Source: Liopterus haemorrhoidalis (lineage: Eukaryota; Arthropoda; Insecta; Coleoptera; Dytiscidae). Taken from it: a stretch of 64,000 nt of DNA. Within the stretch, counting starts at the first letter, position 1. Each line of letters starts with the position of its first letter. The notes below the pieces were generated by a model. The model searched no databases and was not told the DNA's origin. It was given only the letters and a program-made list of their open reading frames with translations. Below are positions 12,152 to 24,063 of this stretch, one piece after another. The position numbers were made by a program, and so were the translations under genes. The stretch spans positions 48,788,250 to 48,852,249 of the forward strand of contig OZ020613.1 in the NCBI GenBank assembly GCA_963971575.1. The letters are read 5' to 3'.

Positions 12152-12820
12152 CAATGTTGCTAACATTCTCATCACTTTTTTCCCGCACTACAGGTAAAAA
12201 TTCCCGTTTTCAGTGAAAAATTCCCTCCTCAATATTTTTTTTTTTTTGAAAATATTATTTCGTGATTTATTTAATTAAAGAACAACAAATACATACTAAT
12301 TTGAAATGAATACATACTCTTCTTACGTAATTGTATGTGTTGATCTGTAACGGGATAGTTTACACAAGTGTTATTTTCTTTTTGTAAACTACTACGGAGA
12401 ATACACATTGCAAACGTTCGTGAATAAATGCTCGAGAAAAATTACGAACATTCACTGGCCGAATGTCATTTCGAAAGTCGAGCTAAATTAAGAATTTCTA
12501 ATGTTAATTAGCTGACATTTATAAAATTTTTGAATGTCCTTAAGAATTTCTCCTTCATTATTTATTACAAAATTAAAAAATTTACAGCAATTGACAACTA
12601 TAAACCCATTATATATTACACTAATTTATTGTTTACATAACAAAAAACATACATAGGTTTTAAATAACCGTTAATTTTTTTTTGTTTTCACCACGGCATA
12701 GATTTAGTTTTACTGCCATGACTGGTTTCAAAGCCTCGGCTATGAATAACTGGCTGTGGCAGTATAACTGCATTTTTTATTTCTGGTTAAACACATAACT
12801 ATATCACACTAATTACATTT
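12152..12820. other. Gene B 3' flank
   Basis: 12152-12470 matches the flank of gene A at about 4185-4480. 12600-12820 resembles the sequence below gene A's stop and probably holds gene B's 3' untranslated region. No gene seen. Confidence 0.5.
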
Positions 12821-13830
12821 CTATGGCATCTTTCCAGAATGTATTCGTTTGTGACTAATGAGTTTTGGTGAATCAGAAAATGCTTTATCACAGTGATTAC
12901 ATTTGAATAGTTTGTCTCCCAAATGTATTCGTTTGTGACTAATGAGATTTGATGGATCTGAAAATGCTCTGTCGCACTGATTACATTCGAATGGTTTCTC
13001 TCCAGAATGTATTCGTTTGTGAGTGTTCAGATTTGATGATCTTGGAAATGCTTTATCGCATTGATCACATTTGAACGGTTTCTCTCCAGAATGAACTCGT
13101 TTGTGTCCAACGAGAGTTGATGAATGTGAAAATGCTTTATCGCATTGATCACATGCGAATGGTTTCTCTCCAGAATGAACTCGTTTGTGGGAAATCAGAA
13201 CTGATGACCTTGAATATGATTTATCACATTGATCGCATTTGAATGGTTTCTTTCCAGAATGCACTCGTTTGTGTCCAATGAGAGTTGATGCATCTGAAAA
13301 TGCTTTATCACATTGATCACATTCGAATGGTTTCTCTCCAGAATGTATTCGTTTGTGAGTAATCAGATTTGATGATCTTGAAAATGCTTTATCACACTGA
13401 TCACATTCAAATGGTTTTTCTCCAGAATGAACTCGATTGTGAGTAATAAGATCTGCTGCCCTTGAAAATGCTTTATTACAGTGATCACATTTGAATGGTT
13501 TCTCTCCAGAATGTACTAATTCATGTCTAATGAGACAGGATGAATCTAAAAATGCTTTACCACACTGATCACATTTAAATGGTTTTTCTCCAGAATGTCT
13601 TCGTTCGTGTCTATTGAGATGTGATAACCATAAAAATGTTTTGTTACAATCTTTACATGTGAATGGCTTTTTATCAGAATGTATTCGTTTATGTTCACGA
13701 AGAGAACTAGCTCGTCCAAATGTCTTCTCACATATATTACATATGTGTGATGATGTTTTGAGTTCTTTTAACTTGTAAGTGGCCACTTTCGCACAACTTT
13801 CATCGGGATTACTGGAAGATGTTTCACTAT
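12821..13830 (-). CDS. Gene B terminal exon: eleven-finger C2H2 array
   Basis: Last exon of a 533-residue protein; the others are 15290-15448, 15922-16089, 16229-16375 and 18341-18458. Acceptor is TTTCGCAG; the exon opens DSETSSSNPDESCAKVAT. Eleven intact C2H2 fingers begin HICNICEKTFGRASSLREH and end SHKRIHSGKMP. Linkers are mostly SGEKPF. Order and wording follow gene A closely (finger 2 in both is ...CNKTFLW/R-SHL), but helix residues differ, so the two probably recognise different DNA sites. It is the closest paralogue of gene A, and the finger that is dead in A is intact here. Function beyond nuclear DNA binding cannot be inferred. Confidence 0.88.
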
Positions 13831-13946
13831 CTGCGAAATAACACAGCATTGATTAATGAGAGTAAAACCAAGTAATTGAAATCAGGATAATATATACTAA
13901 TATAATATAAATCATGATATAATATAAATTAGTTCTTTTGTGTGTA

Positions 13947-15048
13947 TACAGGATGTTTGTTTGAAACGCCGCACCTCGAATAACTCTTTTATTTTACGAG
14001 ATACAAAAAATTCTTCTACTGACAAAAGAGCCCACTTAAGGGCTATAATATGAATTCTGCATCACTTCCGGTTTCAGAGGAAATTGTTTCAACTTTTTAT
14101 CTAGCATAGGGAATCGGTACTTTAATTTTTTTTTTCCTTGTAAGTTAATTAAATCAGTTTTACAAGGATATCAAAATATCATACTATTATTTTAACCATT
14201 TCAAAATGGCGACCATTTATTTACAAAATAATAAATAACAAAAATCGTAGAAACTAAGTTATAAAAAGATATAACATTATGTAACTAGGAAAACAATAAA
14301 ACAAAATATTAATAAAGTTAGTAATAAACTAAGCAAAATTTACAAATGTTCAATATGACCGCCGTTGTTATCCACACATTTTCTCATTAGTAATAAAATC
14401 TCTTCCATTAAATTTAGAACGGTATACGCTTGAATTTCCCTGACGGCTGTTCTTACCCTAGTTCTAAGTCTTCTAACCTTCACCTTCAAGATACCTTTCT
14501 TGGTAGAGTTGCTGGGCCCTAACAGAATTTATTTGACATTCCCCGAATATCAGAACCATATCAGTCATTTTTTCATTTGAATAACGTACGGCATCCATAA
14601 TTACAAACGATTTGATGTTATCACAGTTAATATCAAACTCGTACTAACAGGCAAGAAAATGTGCAGGTTTTATTTGTTTTTTATTTGTTTATGTAACAAA
14701 TTCTTTTTCAAAGCTTGCTATGTTTAACTTTGTACGATTTATGTTTTTTATTATTTTATAAATAAATGGTCGCCATTTTGAAATGGTTAAAATTAAAGTA
14801 TGATATTTTGGTATCCTTGTAAAGCTCACTTAATGTACTTTCATGAAGAAAAAATTAAAGTACCGATTCCCTATGCTAGATAAAAAGTTGAAACAATATC
14901 CGCTGAAACCGGAAGCGATGCAGAATTCTTATTATATTCTTTAATTGGACCCTTTTGACTAGTTTAACTTTTTTTCAGAAGAATTTTTTGTATCTCTTAA
15001 AATAAAGGAGTTATTCGAGGTGCGGTATTTCAAACAAACACCCTGTAT
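13947..15048 (-). mobile_element. Long-TIR element with remnant DUF4817-type transposase
   Basis: About 300-base inverted repeats end in ACAGGATGTTTGTTTGAAAC (left) and ACAGGGTGTTTGTTTGAAAT (right, inverted), bordered by TATA-like sequence. The minus-strand middle reads LIFGECQINSVRAQQLYQER, resembling the helix-turn-helix (DUF4817-like) start of a widespread insect mariner-type transposase, then after stops RKCVDNNGGHIEHL, its usual C-terminal end. The catalytic middle is missing. It is thus an internally deleted derivative sitting in gene B intron 4. Confidence 0.7.
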
Positions 15049-15289
15049 ATTGTGCTTGTGCCGTATTTTAAATGCTGTGAAACTTACTAATGCAAAACTT
15101 CTACAGCCATCTGTTGATGAAAAATTGAGCAACTGAACTGTCAAGATGAAAATATTTAAGGTTAACAGAAATAATAAAGTTTACCAAACTTTTTTAGATG
15201 CGAACCGGGTCCAACACACCACTGCTTGTGCATGTCCTCCGTAAATGAAAATAGATGAAAACATAACTAATATAAAATTACAGACTGAC

Positions 15290-15448
15290 CTGTTTCTTGT
15301 CCAGTTGCGGTCTCTTCCAATTCACTATCAAATACATATTCAGACTTGATGTTAATTTCCTCAATCATGGCAATGTTAGTGTTGTAGTTATACTGGGATA
15401 TGTCGTCAGTAGATGATGCGCAGTATATCTGCCTAGTATTTCGGGTTT
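15290..15448 (-). CDS. Gene B exon 4 (type 3 cassette, second copy)
   Basis: Acceptor TATTTCAG, donor GTCAGT, 159 bases, phase 1 on both sides. It encodes ETRNTRQIYCASSTDDISQY and then MIEEINIKSEYVFDSELEE, ending QETG. It resembles the preceding exon, so gene B has a duplicated type 3 cassette. Confidence 0.8.
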
Positions 15449-15921
15449 CTGAAATATAAATATTTATAGTTGTAATATACTTCTTCTTTCTAGCTGGTAG
15501 TACTTTCAAGATTCACTGTGTAAGCCTTTGCGCCGCCAGAGAAGATTTCCCGGGTTCGAATACTATTAGCGGGAGAAGAAGAAGAAGTACAAATCGCGAT
15601 AGTTACTCGCGGTGTGTGTGCGATAGCAATAGAATATGGACAATATAACTTGTAAGTATGAAGAATGCAAAATAGAGAGTGTGTGTTGTTAAGCGATGTA
15701 ATGCGTGTTATTAGAGATGTTATGTGCGATGTTAAGCTATGTAATGTGTGTTGTTAGAGATGTAATTAGAGATGTAAGTAATTTAATAAACCAATTGTTC
15801 AACTTGAGATAGAAAACAACGATTAAAATTAACCGTACCATACTGACGTCTACAACTGATTTTTCTGCTTTCTGTTCAATATCATAATAAAATAAAAATA
15901 AATAAAATTAGCTTTACTGAC

Positions 15922-16089
15922 CCGTGTATACGACATCTGAACTCTCCAGTTTATTTTCTTCACATTCACTGATGTCTACAGGTTCAGACTTAATGTCAAT
16001 CTCCTCGGGGATACTATTAGTGTTGTAGATATTCTGGGACATGTCATCAATAGATGATGCGTAGGATGTGTGCCTAGTATCGCGACTCT
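15922..16089 (-). CDS. Gene B exon 3 (type 3 cassette, first copy)
   Basis: Acceptor TATTTCAG, donor GTCAGT, 168 bases, phase 1. Encodes ESRDTRHTSYASSIDDMSQN, then PEEIDIKSEPVDISECEENK and ends VYTG. Not visible as a long open frame because it lacks an ATG and is closed by flanking stops. Confidence 0.8.
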
Positions 16090-16228
16090 CTGAAATATAA
16101 ATATTGATAGTTATATATTTTTTGTTTCCTGGCTGGCAGTCACATAATCACTTTCAACATTGTCGGAATTATCTGCTTTCTTTTCAATCTAATGATAAAA
16201 TACACATCAATAAACTAGCTCTACTGAC

Positions 16229-16375
16229 CCGTGTTTACAACAGCTGAACTCTTCAGTTTATCGCCTTCACATTCACTGGTATCTACAGGTTCACACTTGA
16301 TATTTATCTCTTCTTTATTGATAATGTTTGAGTCGGTGTAGAGACACATGTCGCCTGTAGTTCCATCTCTGGGTA
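16229..16375 (-). CDS. Gene B exon 2 (type 2 cassette)
   Basis: Acceptor ATTGTAGCAG (TA|CTGCT on the plus strand), donor GTCAGT, 147 bases, phase 1. Encodes VPRDGTTGDMCLYTDSNII, then EEINIKCEPVDTSECEGDK and ends VVNTG. IKCE keeps the SUMO-consensus spacing although serine is replaced by cysteine. Confidence 0.82.
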
Positions 16376-16889
16376 CTGCTACAAACAGATCATAATTTAA
16401 TATAAAAACATTAACATTTAATATTAAACATAACATTGTTTAAGATGTTCAGTATTATTCTTACTATTATTAAATAAAATAAGGAACTAAAGCCATAAGG
16501 CTTGTATGGTCGATTTTACAGAGATAGAGCATATAATATGTATGTCCACATAATTAATACATATGCAGCCTTGGACAAATATATGGAGCCCCATGCAGTT
16601 ATAATATAACATCTAAATTTATGTACATTGTAACTTGTATATATTTCACAAAATATTTTTAAAATATCATTGACACATTCTAAAAGACGTACGTCTAATC
16701 AGATAACCGAAAATAGAGTTATGATAAATCTTGAAATACAAATAAATATAGGCACAGATCTGTTACGTTTTGTTTACATAAAAATAAACAACTAGGGCTT
16801 GGATCATTATTACACATGCGTTTGATGAGAACACTGTCTTTTTCAAGTTTTATTGAGTTCAAGTACCATAAATATTTTTAATTATATTA

Positions 16890-17395
16890 TGGCTAAAAAA
16901 CTTGAACTCACTGTGGCAGAAAGGAGTTAAATTGTATTGCTCCATTCACAAGGACAGTCGCAGGTGAAATTTAAAAAAAAATGAGTGTTCAAGAAAAGCA
17001 GTGCAAATTACCATCAAAAGGTTCAAAGAGACTGATACTTATGAAAACAGAATAAAAACCGGAAGAGAACGTGCAACCACTTCCAGAGTTGATCGTTTTA
17101 TAAAGAGAAGTGCTCTTCGTAAACGCTTAATATCGTCAAAAGAGCTGGCTGGTGATCTGTGGGAGCATAGGGAAGTTAAAGTTTCTTCTAGAGCAATTAG
17201 AAGACGTCTAATGGAATCTAATTTGCATGGAAGAAGAGCTCGCCAAAAACAACTGTTGACCGAGCGACACAAAAAACTTCGCCTTGAGTGGGCCAAAAGA
17301 CATTTAAATTGGACACCTGATGAATAAGTGAAAATCCTTTGATCTGATGATAAAAATTCACGCGTTGTATATGAAGAAGAGGAAGTGTAAACAAA
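16890..17395 (+). pseudogene. Tc1-like transposase relic, N-terminal half
   Basis: The plus strand starts MAKKLELTVAERS then a stop and frameshifts, followed by an open 108-residue stretch (17001-17327) with the paired helix-turn-helix of Tc1 transposases: RVDRFIKRSALRKRLISSK and VSSRAIRRRLMESNLHGRRA. It ends near 17395 before any catalytic aspartate, so it is inactive. It lies in gene B intron 1. Confidence 0.72.
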
Positions 17396-17413
17396 TTTGC
17401 AACCAATGGCCTA

Positions 17414-17560
17414 CTATTTTGCTTTACGACTATTTACAACTTCCTCGATTCCAAGTTTTGTTATTAATTTAACATTGTCTGAAGTAAGTGGAAATCTGTG
17501 GAACGATAATACAGGGTTCCTCTTTTTCATTGACTTGCACATAGGTACACAAAAATAAGA
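17414..17560 (-). pseudogene. THAP-domain fragment
   Basis: The minus strand reads YFCVPMCKSMKKRNPVLSFH then RFPLTSDNVKL, the start of a THAP zinc finger (C-x-V-P-x-C ... FHRFP). The later W, C-x2-H and AVPTIF-type parts are absent, and the frame ends at VVNSRKAK. Probably a transposon-borne relic next to the Tc1 piece. Confidence 0.6.
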
Positions 17561-17836
17561 TCTATCAATTTCTGTGGACGCAAAAACAAATCGACTTAAA
17601 CAAACGTACACAGTATGACTAATTCCAGCGACTTCTACTTTGAAGTAAATCATTAAACATTCACCACTTAGTACTTCATAATCTACTATAAAAATTTGTA
17701 TGTCCAAAATGTACAGCGATAAAAAAATATAGTTTTTACATTTTTTTAAAAACATGTCTTGCAAACAAATGGCTTTCTAAACATTTGTGTACACTAACTT
17801 GTTGATAAGATAGTAAAACAGGTTCATCAAATATTG

Positions 17837-17903
<67 letters not shown>
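17837..17903. repeat. (AT)n microsatellite
   Basis: About 33 uninterrupted AT units. Confidence 0.95.
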
Positions 17904-17904
<1 letters not shown>

Positions 17905-18340
17905 CTATAATTTTAGTTTGACAGCTGCGCAACAATAACACTGAACATCCTCTACCTACGTTTCAAAATTGACCACCGCGGCGCTACGATCTTAAATTTA
18001 TTATAAGTAACTGCACTGTTATTTTAAAAAGTTTCATCATTTTACGGTGGCCTTAATTCCCAAGGATTACAAATAGTATCAAAAATAAAAATAGTGAAGG
18101 AATTATAAAATTTTCATAAAAAAAAAAAATATTTTCTAAAACCAAACTGCAAAAAGATGTTAGCGAGTAAAATAATTTGGGTTGGAAAAGGTAAAATATG
18201 AATAATTGCTTACAATATACAGATATTATTTAACATATTCATTAACCAAGCATTACTAAGGTTAGTAAACGTAACTGTGACAGTAAAATATGAATAACAG
18301 TATTAAGTGCGAGTTAGTTGGAGATATGCTCGTTACTGAC

Positions 18341-18458
18341 CATTTTCCCTTTCAGCCGTGTGTTCTACTTCAGCCGTCACTACATTTTCTTCAGTACCAT
18401 TGTTGTCTCGGGTAACATCAAGATGCATATTAGAGCTTCTCTTATCATTCATATTCAT
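18341..18458 (-). CDS. Gene B exon 1 with start codon
   Basis: ATG follows an apparent acceptor TTTGTTCCAG|GA, as in gene A, implying a 5' untranslated exon upstream. Encodes MNMNDKRSSNMHLDVTRDNN through AERENG and ends at donor GTCAGT in phase 1. Length equals gene A exon 1. Confidence 0.78.
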
Positions 18459-18783
18459 TCCTGGAACAAACATGTAGTGTCATATAAAAGAAGTAACATA
18501 TACACACATCGGATAAGTCTAGGGATATTGAAAAAATAAGAAAATATATTGCTTATTGTACATTTAATGTTGTATTTCAATTAAAGTAGACTATTACGAA
18601 TAGTTGTCTATAGAAAAAAAGTAAAAACAATAATCAACAAGACAAAACAAATACAAATTTGACAAATTTTATTCAATACATGATCAGTAGGTTGATCACA
18701 TGTTTCATTTATTTCAATTTAAAATATTTATCTTAATAATTGCAGTGTTTTTAAGTAGTGCTATTATCTATCTTATATATCCT

Positions 18784-19722
18784 TTTTAATAATGGAGCGA
18801 CAGCATTTAACTATCCACGAGATGAATCGTGTGGTGGGACACAGGGAGTTCGGCCGAACAACATCCGGGACGTGGTCGCTATACAACAGCAGATCAAGAC
18901 AGGATTTTTGGTCTTAAATGCTAGAAGACAACCTATTATTACAGCACCCGAATTGGTAAGGGAGTTACAGCGAACGCATAACTTAACCGTTAGTCGCAAT
19001 ACTGTAAGAAATCGTCTCCACGAAGCTAATATTCTATCTCGACGACCAATAAGATGTCAATCCCTCTCTAGAGGCAATCGCAGATCAAGATTAGACTGGT
19101 GTCAATATTTTCAATATTGGTGTGATAATGATTAGGCTACAGTTTTGTTTACTGATGAGTCCAGATTTGAAATTCATCCAAATTCTCGTCGAACAGGGGT
19201 ATGGAGAAGATCCGGTAATTTGGAACGTTTGAGGCACGTCCAGGAAGTTCACAGTTACAGAGGTGGTACTGTTATGGCATGAGGTGGGATAAACATTGGC
19301 GGTTGAACTGATCTCGTTTTTCCCAATGGATTTTTAACAGCACAACAATATTTGGATAATATTCTTCAACATGTTGTGCGTACATTTCGTGGTGCTGTTG
19401 GTGATCAGTTTCATCTTGCCCAGGATAATGCTCGGCCACACGTTGCGCGAATTGTAACGAACTGGCTGGATAACGAAGGTATTGATGCGATACTATGGCC
19501 AGCACAGTCACTGGATCTAAATCTGATTGAACATGTGGGGGACATGCTTAAGAGAAGAATTACTTCACATATGGATAACATCCACGATAATTTTACATTC
19601 AAAGAGCTTCTAAGAGCAGAATGAACACAGTTACTTCAAGAAGACATCGATAATGTTATTTTGTCCATGAATCACAGATGTAGGGCTGTGATCGATCAAC
19701 GTGGAAGTCATACTCTCTATTA
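18784..19722 (+). pseudogene. Tc1-like transposase relic, near full length
   Basis: The N-terminal half (18758-19135) shows AIQQQIKTGFLVLNARRQP and a helix-turn-helix with NTVRNRLHEANILSRRP. After a stop, VLFTDESRFEIHPNSRRTGV gives the first catalytic D; AQDNARPHVARIV gives the second; SLDLNLIEHVGDMLKRR ends with the final acidic residue (usually IEHVWD, here W is G). Stops near 19135, 19280 and 19624 break it. Dead copy upstream of gene B. Confidence 0.78.
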
Positions 19723-21840
19723 GCATGTCTTTTTTTCATTTTTAGGGTTTTGCAGGTATGACCAAAAAACCTTGTACCGTCATTTTGTTGTCTGTCTGTC
19801 TGTCTGTTCGGTAAAAATTGTAGCCAAATGGCTAAACCTAGAGAGTTGAAATTTGGCATGCTTATACAACTTTTTGACCCGCACAAAGGAAAAATACTAA
19901 AACATCTAAAAAACATATCCCTCTAAAAATATAAACAAATATACGCTCAACAAAAAAAAAAAAAGTTTATTCTGAGTAGTGTATCAAATGAAAGCCCTTA
20001 GTACTTGGATTAACGATCACAATTTTATTTTTGCAAAATAAATTAATTTGACGCAATTTTTGCCAAAATTGTGCAAAAAATATATGTCCCACAGCCTGCA
20101 GCCCAGATGGTTTAAACTAAAAATCTGAAAAAATTCTAAGTAATGTAGTGTACATTACTACGGTGTGAACCGGAATAATACAACATGAATTTTTGATCAA
20201 ATTATGTTTTCGGAAAATAACGCATTTTTTGTTTTTAGCTAAAATATGTAAAATATTTAATTTGTAAACACAGTAAACGAGTAAACGTCTGTAGACTAAT
20301 GGTTAGCGTTCTCGCTTCCTAAGTTACAAACTACGGTTCGCTTCCTGTCAATTTTAATTTTTCTGTTTTATTTTTTACAATTTTTATTTTGTTTAAATTA
20401 TTTTGTTAAAATTATAGTAATATTTTGGAAAATGTCGCATTTAATTTTTAAAAGCGTAAATTTAATAACCAGTGGGAAGTGTTGAAATTATAATTTAATT
20501 CTATATTTGAATGTATACGAAATCAGATGGGCGGAGCTTATGACTTAGACAACCAATGGAAGCCATAGGCGCAATTTTCAAAATCTTAATGAACCTTCCT
20601 ATATATAAAAAAAAAACTGCACATATTTAGAAACCTAAATAATGGTACTATGCATTCTAATTAAAATTCAAAAAAAATAATTTAACATAAAATTTGTTTT
20701 GGCATCTCAAATAATCATCATTCACTTACACAATACCTGCGAAACCCTGAAATGTGTGAAAATTCACACTTCACATCAATTTTTTACAATTCTGTACATA
20801 AATCTGTACATTCAATTTTTTTTTTTTTCAAATGTTGATTATTTTTATAAATAACATTTAGCTTATTTTGTTGTAAACTATTCTTTATTGCGTATTTTAA
20901 TTTATAGAATGCAATAAACGTACAAAAAAAAAAAAAAACATACGCTACTTATTTTCATATATTTTTTTATATCCCTAGACTTTTCCGATGTGTGTATTTA
21001 TATATTCGGTTTTCCGTTCAACTTTTTTTGCAACAGTTTTTAAAAAGAAAATCAAGATGAATGAGTGAATAAGGCTGATGGTATGAACAGTATAGCAAAA
21101 TATGTGTTCACCAGAGCAGCATAACATAATACTAAAGGCCGTTTGACTTAATTTTGTATTTGAGTATTATCTAGGCATCATAGAAACTTTGACTGGAGAT
21201 ACGTAGTTTTAAAAGTTGTGTTGGATGTCGGATAGCATTGAAAGTTTGAAGGAAGTTTTGTATCTTCCATTACGGTTTTTACATCAATACTACTCAAAAA
21301 ATCCATAGTGCTTAATAGAAAATTATAATGTCAAACAGCCTTTATACCATGGTATAGGCAAAGTGGTACGATACCTGTGTAATCATCAATTTCTTAATTG
21401 TCTATTTCCATTGCATAATTATTATTGTAGTACTTTTCCTATGTCTCGTTTGTTACCAAGCGATGCTTATTACATACTGGTACTACGTCATTACTGCTGC
21501 ACTGATCTTCAGACTGTTCATAATTCTTCAAAAATCCTTTTCGATCTTCTTTGAAATCCGGCAGATAAGTAAACAACTCTCCGCTAGTTTCATTATCAGA
21601 ACTGAACTGGGATGTGTAATTTATATATTTAATTGTTCTGCAAGCATTGCTAACGAAATTAAAAAGAAATACACACTTGTGTGCAATCTTCTGTACATAT
21701 TACTCTCTGATTTTTCAACATTTTAGAGATCTTAAAATAATTATCATTGTTCAGAGACATGCTCGACTTAGCTGAGGTAGAAACGTATAGTTGGCAAGTT
21801 TATATACTGCAATCAATAGATTTTTTTAATTACATTAAGC
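19723..21840. other. Intergenic, unassigned
   Basis: AT-rich with a (CTGT)n-like run near 19790-19810 and several poly(A) stretches. One tRNA-like segment lies at 20286-20352. The frames at 21363-21726 match nothing recognisable. Confidence 0.4.
20286..20352 (+). repeat. tRNA-like SINE head or tRNA relic
   Basis: GTAGACTAATGGTTAGCG fits an A-box and GGTTCGCTTCC a B-box, about 30 bases apart, as in tRNA-derived SINEs. The cloverleaf stems do not pair properly, so it is not a working tRNA gene. Confidence 0.45.
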
Positions 21841-21884
21841 AAAACAAATGGTAGTCGGATGGTGCGATAAGGACCATATGCTCT

Positions 21885-22060
21885 GACTACCATTTGTTAC
21901 GCTCTCTACAAAATTCCCTTAACGGAAAAAATTTCGTATCTTTGGACGATATCAAAATTCACCTCTACAGATTTTTCAAGAGCAAAGACGGAACCTTCTG
22001 GATAGATGGCATTATGAAATTGCCTGAGCGTTTGTCCAAAGTGATAGACAGAGAGTACAT
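21885..22060 (+). pseudogene. mariner transposase C-terminal fragment
   Basis: The plus strand encodes SDYHLL-like text then LQNSLNGKNFVSLDDIKIHL and GIMKLPERLSKVIDREYI before a stop, the standard C-terminus of DD34D mariner transposases. It is 5'-truncated; a hairpin (ACAAATGGTAGTC and its inverse, 21846-21897) sits at the breakpoint. Confidence 0.75.
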
Positions 22061-22522
22061 TTGATAATAAAAGTTTTTTTTTAGAATGTATATTTTATTG
22101 AATAAAAAAGACTTATGTAACAACCCAATACAATAAATACCTGCGAGTCACATTCGACGTCTGTACCCACAAGAGCACATACTGAATTTTTTTCAAAATT
22201 ACAAATAAGCAAAGTTATTGTTAAAACCACTAGATATTAAATTATTTTTGTACCAGTCCGTGCGGATCAACGTCTAGAATAAAAATTAAAATTTTCTCAA
22301 ATTTTGCTCTAGTAATAATTTCTATTTTCTTTATTTTAAATTGTTATGAGAAGTTCTAGTCGAAACATGTTATCAAGAGTAGAACGTGTAAAGAAAATAA
22401 ACGAAATGTACATGTATCTGCACGGGTTGCTACATGCTGATATTAATAAAATCAGTTATATAAGAAGTAAATTGTATTTTTTAGGAGATAGAAAACATAT
22501 TTGGAAGGGTTTTATTTCAGGA

Positions 22523-22697
22523 ATGAATATCAATAATGAAAAAGAATATAATTTGCATCTCGATATTATCAAAGAGAGTGTTAGTATTAAGGACGACGTT
22601 AGTATAAAGTTAGAGACAGATATAAACACTGAATATAGAGTTATTGACGAACATGTAGTGAAGACTGGAAAAGAGCATGTTGCCGGATGGAAGATTG
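22523..22697 (+). CDS. Gene C exon 1 with start codon
   Basis: ATG lies two bases after a strong acceptor TTTTATTTCAG|GA, as in genes A and B. It encodes MNINNEKEYNLHLDII, then VSIKLETDINTEY and ends AGWKIG at donor GTCAGT, phase 1. The frame stays open upstream to an ATG at 22346, but the acceptor and paralogues favour 22523. IKLE adds a further SUMO-type site not present in A or B exon 1. Confidence 0.76.
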
Positions 22698-22832
22698 GTC
22701 AGTGAAGGGCACATTTATATTTAACTTATACTTAATAGTGTTATTTATATTGTATTGTAAAAGTTTAATTTATTTCAGACGAACTTATATTTGCATTAAG
22801 AAATAAGTTTATGACTAATGTATTTATTGCAG

Positions 22833-22967
22833 AAATCAGAGATGGAGTTAGAACCAAGGTTTATTATGACGACACGAACATAGAGGAGATCTTCATTAAG
22901 TCTGAACCTGTGGATACTAGTAAATGTGAAGATAATACTAAGGACACATACCCTGTGCCAAACACCG
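22833..22967 (+). CDS. Gene C exon 2 (type 2 cassette)
   Basis: Acceptor TTTATTGCAG, donor GTGAGT (one of only two departures from GTCAGT in this family), 135 bases, phase 1. Encodes EIRDGVRTKVYYDDTNIEEI, then FIKSEPVDTSKCEDN and ends PNTG. Confidence 0.8.
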
Positions 22968-23329
22968 GTGAGTATAGCTTGTTTTATTGAGTATTGTTAT
23001 TTTATGTGTTAAATTTTTCACCTTATTATAATATGGCAATTAGTTTGATCTGTAATTTCTGATGGCAACTGGCCCGTTTAATGCCTCTTACCATCACGTT
23101 GCATCTATTCAGTTTTTTTAACAGTCTTTTTTTTCTAATTTATTTGTGTGTAATGTAATAATCACGAAAATAGTATATTCCATTGAAGAAAGAGTGTTCA
23201 TTGTAGAAACATTTTACAGTGGTAATAGTATATGCAGAGTGTGATTTATTTTCTGTAAAATTTAGTCCAAGTCCTATTCCATCTTCAATTTGAGAATACT
23301 ATAAGTAGACAAATATTCTATGAAAATAT

Positions 23330-23730
23330 ACAAGAACGTGTTAATCGCGAGAAATTGTCTGTCGTCAATTTGTTTCACAGATGAATGAACATTTACTTTA
23401 AATAATGAACCAAACGCTCAAAATGATATTAGGCTCTTGAAAATCCGCTCATTAGTTTAAACAGTAGAATACAATCCTCAAAAAATTAATATTTGGGCTC
23501 GTATTTTTGGTAACCGTATTGTCAGGTAGGTGGTTTGATTGAAAGGCAACTCCTGGTTTCAACAACACAATTTAAATATATATCACATTTACAATGTTTT
23601 ACTGTTGTCAATGTATTGTATGAATTTGTCCATGGAGTTGGGGATGTCCTCGGCCCACCCCGTGTTGACCGGAATCGGCTTGGATCTATCTCCGAGGCGG
23701 GAGCTACCCATCAAGTAGTCGAAAAATAAA
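23330..23730 (+). pseudogene. Possible mariner-like transposase relic
   Basis: Plus-strand pieces read INIWARIFGNRIV, reminiscent of the VNVWAGI..NRIIGP segment of some insect mariner-type transposases, with stops and shifts around it. 23630-23720 is unusually GC-rich for the window and encodes VLGPPRVDRNRLGSIS. Assignment is weak; it lies in gene C intron 2. Confidence 0.35.
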
Positions 23731-23744
23731 ACACAAACAACAAA

Positions 23745-23850
23745 AAAGCACGTATTTCTCCACTGAATAAAACAAAACAATGTCAGTCTCGTATCTTCCG
23801 TAAATCGCCACCAGATGTCAGAGCGTTTAGGAAGTTTCCTCATTGCATTG
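23745..23850 (-). mobile_element. MITE family Y fragment
   Basis: On the minus strand GAGGAAACTTCCTAAACGCT, then GACATCTGGTGGCGATTTACGG and ACATTGTTTTGTTTT match the start of the family Y copies at 2376 and 55329. The other terminus was not found. Confidence 0.65.
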
Positions 23851-24063
23851 TTTTGTTTTACCTGTCAAATTCATGGCGATTTGATTATTAAAAACCATAT
23901 TCATTATGAATCTTCCCATGTCTCGTAATAAAAGAAATAAAAAAACTGAAAATATTAAAATCTATTGCAATATGAGCTTGTTAATATGAGGGGGGGCTTG
24001 TTTATAAGTTAATATGAGGGAGCAACAATCGAAAAAAATGTAGATTTCAATGTTATTCTTCTA

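Noticed and set aside
17837..17903. Origin or promoter suggested by long (AT)n
   Set aside because: Simple microsatellite without flanking gene-start signals; a similar one lies at 55817-55866.
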